NCBI GenBank assembly: GCA_038127535.1
Contig: JAYPHU010000005.1
Location: 62,001 to 126,000, forward strand
Reading direction: 5' to 3'
DNA from: JAYPHU01 sp038127535
Lineage (GTDB): Bacteria; Pseudomonadota; Alphaproteobacteria; Rhodospirillales; UBA2165
DNA length: 64,000 bases
Shown: positions 63,097 to 64,000 of the stretch, one piece after another
Position numbering within the stretch: position 1 is the first letter of the stretch
Layout: each line of letters starts with the position of its first letter
Translations under genes and position numbers: made by a program
Notes under the pieces: generated by a model
The model's input: the letters and a program-made list of their open reading frames with translations, nothing else
The model's database searches: none
What the model was told of the DNA's origin: nothing

Positions 63097-63939
63097 TTAG
63101 ACCGGAATGGATGTGCCGCGCACGGTGGTCCGGTGCATCAGCCGGCGCTCGCTCTCGGGGAAGTCCGTGCGCGCATGCATGGAACAGCGGTTATCCCACA
63201 GGATCAGGTCGCCTATTTGCCACAAGTGCTCGTACACGAATTCCGGCTTTTCGGCATGGTCATAGACCGCGTTCAGCAGCCGGTCGGCCTCGTCCTCATC
63301 CATATCGACGATGCCTTCGGTCATCAGCCGGTTGACGTAGACGGCCTTTCGGCCCGTGTCTTCGTGGGTGCGGAACACCGGATGGATGGACGCGGCCGAG
63401 GCCGGCGTACCCTTGCCGTCGCCCTTTTGGGTGGAACCGTAATGATAATGATGATACGCCTTCCGGCCCTCCAGCGGCTTGCGGACATCGTCGGGCAGGG
63501 AGTCATAGGCCGCATAGCCACTGGCGAACAGCGTATTGCCGCCGTGGCTGGGAATTTCATGGGCATAGAGGAAAGTGCCTTTGTGGGGCAGTTCCCGGTG
63601 GAGCATGTCGTGATGGAACATCATCTCCCCATCCGGCAGAGCCCCGATGGGCTCCCCGTTTTCCCGGATGTTGGTGATCAACATGATGTTCGGTAGCAAT
63701 CGGGCATACCCCTTGGGGAAAAACTCCGCCGGGCGGCCCATCTCACCGACCTCGCCGAAGGCCGCCGTGACGCGAAGCTGATCTTCCTGGCTGAGCTTCT
63801 GATTCCGGAACAACAACACCAGATGATCCAGCCACGCCTGATTAAGCTGCTCCACGACGTCGTCGCCGAAGGGCTGGGACAGGTCCAGCTCCTTGATCTC
63901 CGCGCCGATATGTTTTGTCAGGGGAACGATCTTCATCAT
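63097..63939 (-). CDS. TauD/TfdA family Fe(II)/2-oxoglutarate dioxygenase
   Basis: 280 aa. Iron ligands are in FHHDMLHREL (His109, Asp111) and the distal His255 in WDNRCSMHARTDF; Arg270 or Arg274 (LMHRTTVRG) would bind 2-oxoglutarate. The family includes taurine, 2,4-D and alkylsulfonate dioxygenases. First gene of a minus-strand operon with the aldolase and the binding protein. Two ATGs occur at 63939 and 63936. Nothing is seen in the final 61 bases. Confidence 0.9.
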   Translation of the reverse strand: MMKIVPLTKHIGAEIKELDLSQPFGDDVVEQLNQAWLDHLVLLFRNQKLSQEDQLRVTAAFGEVGEMGRPAEFFPKGYARLLPNIMLITNIRENGEPIGALPDGEMMFHHDMLHRELPHKGTFLYAHEIPSHGGNTLFASGYAAYDSLPDDVRKPLEGRKAYHHYHYGSTQKGDGKGTPASAASIHPVFRTHEDTGRKAVYVNRLMTEGIVDMDEDEADRLLNAVYDHAEKPEFVYEHLWQIGDLILWDNRCSMHARTDFPESERRLMHRTTVRGTSIPV

Positions 63940-64000
63940 CCGCCTCCCACTTTTTTCTATTTGCCTTTTCCCAATTCCTAGCTTGCCATGACGTCCCGTA

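Overview
The window reads as a scaffold from an alphaproteobacterium, probably an uncultured, Rhodospirillales-like and perhaps marine lineage (inference). Pointers are high GC with almost no spacer DNA, a complete dcw division cluster running from mraZ through ftsZ and on to lpxC-bamD-recN-ligA, a long-linker FtsZ, an F0 ATP-synthase operon with both b and b' genes and no F1 genes beside it, and an alphaproteobacterial mutY / DciA-like / DsbA-like / smc neighbourhood. A run of exactly 100 N inside atpF marks draft data.

Layout. (1) 37-4207, minus strand: a tight four-gene operon of two paralogous proteins with degenerate GGDEF-like and EAL-like halves, followed by an ABC-2 ATPase and permease. 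(2) 4432-5373: UDP-glucuronate decarboxylase. (3) 5374-5711: the mra regulatory region, with six TGGGN-like pentamers at exact 10-bp spacing. (4) 5712-25634: mraZ, rsmH, ftsL, ftsI, murE, murF, mraY, murD, ftsW, murG, murC, murB, ddl, ftsQ, ftsA, ftsZ, lpxC, most linked by ATGA-type or short overlaps and closed by a good terminator. (5) 25740-30370: bamD, recN, ligA, then a chrA remnant. (6) 30755-33422, minus strand: atpI-atpB-atpE-atpG(b')-atpF(b) behind a clear sigma-70-type promoter. (7) 33603-37776, minus strand: smc and a DsbA-like gene. (8) 38051-42134: a luciferase-family monooxygenase plus gentisate-dioxygenase-like bicupin pair, then DciA-like, BolA and MutY. (9) 42159-47328: mixed accessory genes, namely a flagellin-like coiled-coil protein, a small ORF broken by one stop, a cupin, a methyltransferase, a GST and an AnsA-type asparaginase. 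(10) 47355-63939: a catabolic block with a Tat-less reductive dehalogenase-like protein, a degenerate nucleotide cyclase, two UbiD decarboxylases, a ThDP enzyme, a tripartite tricarboxylate transporter (TctC-like protein and TctA-TctB fusion), an orphan molybdenum hydroxylase large subunit, an SsuA/NMT1-like binding protein, a class II aldolase and a TauD-like dioxygenase.

Regions 3-7 are core: wall precursor synthesis, septation, lipid A, outer-membrane assembly, DNA repair and replication, ATP synthesis and chromosome organisation. Region 10 looks like uptake and breakdown of organic, perhaps aromatic or halogenated, acids. No substrate can be read from the sequence. No tRNA, rRNA, CRISPR array, insertion sequence or prophage was recognised. 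The least conventional units are the twin degenerate GGDEF/EAL plus ABC-2 operon and the reductive dehalogenase/UbiD block.
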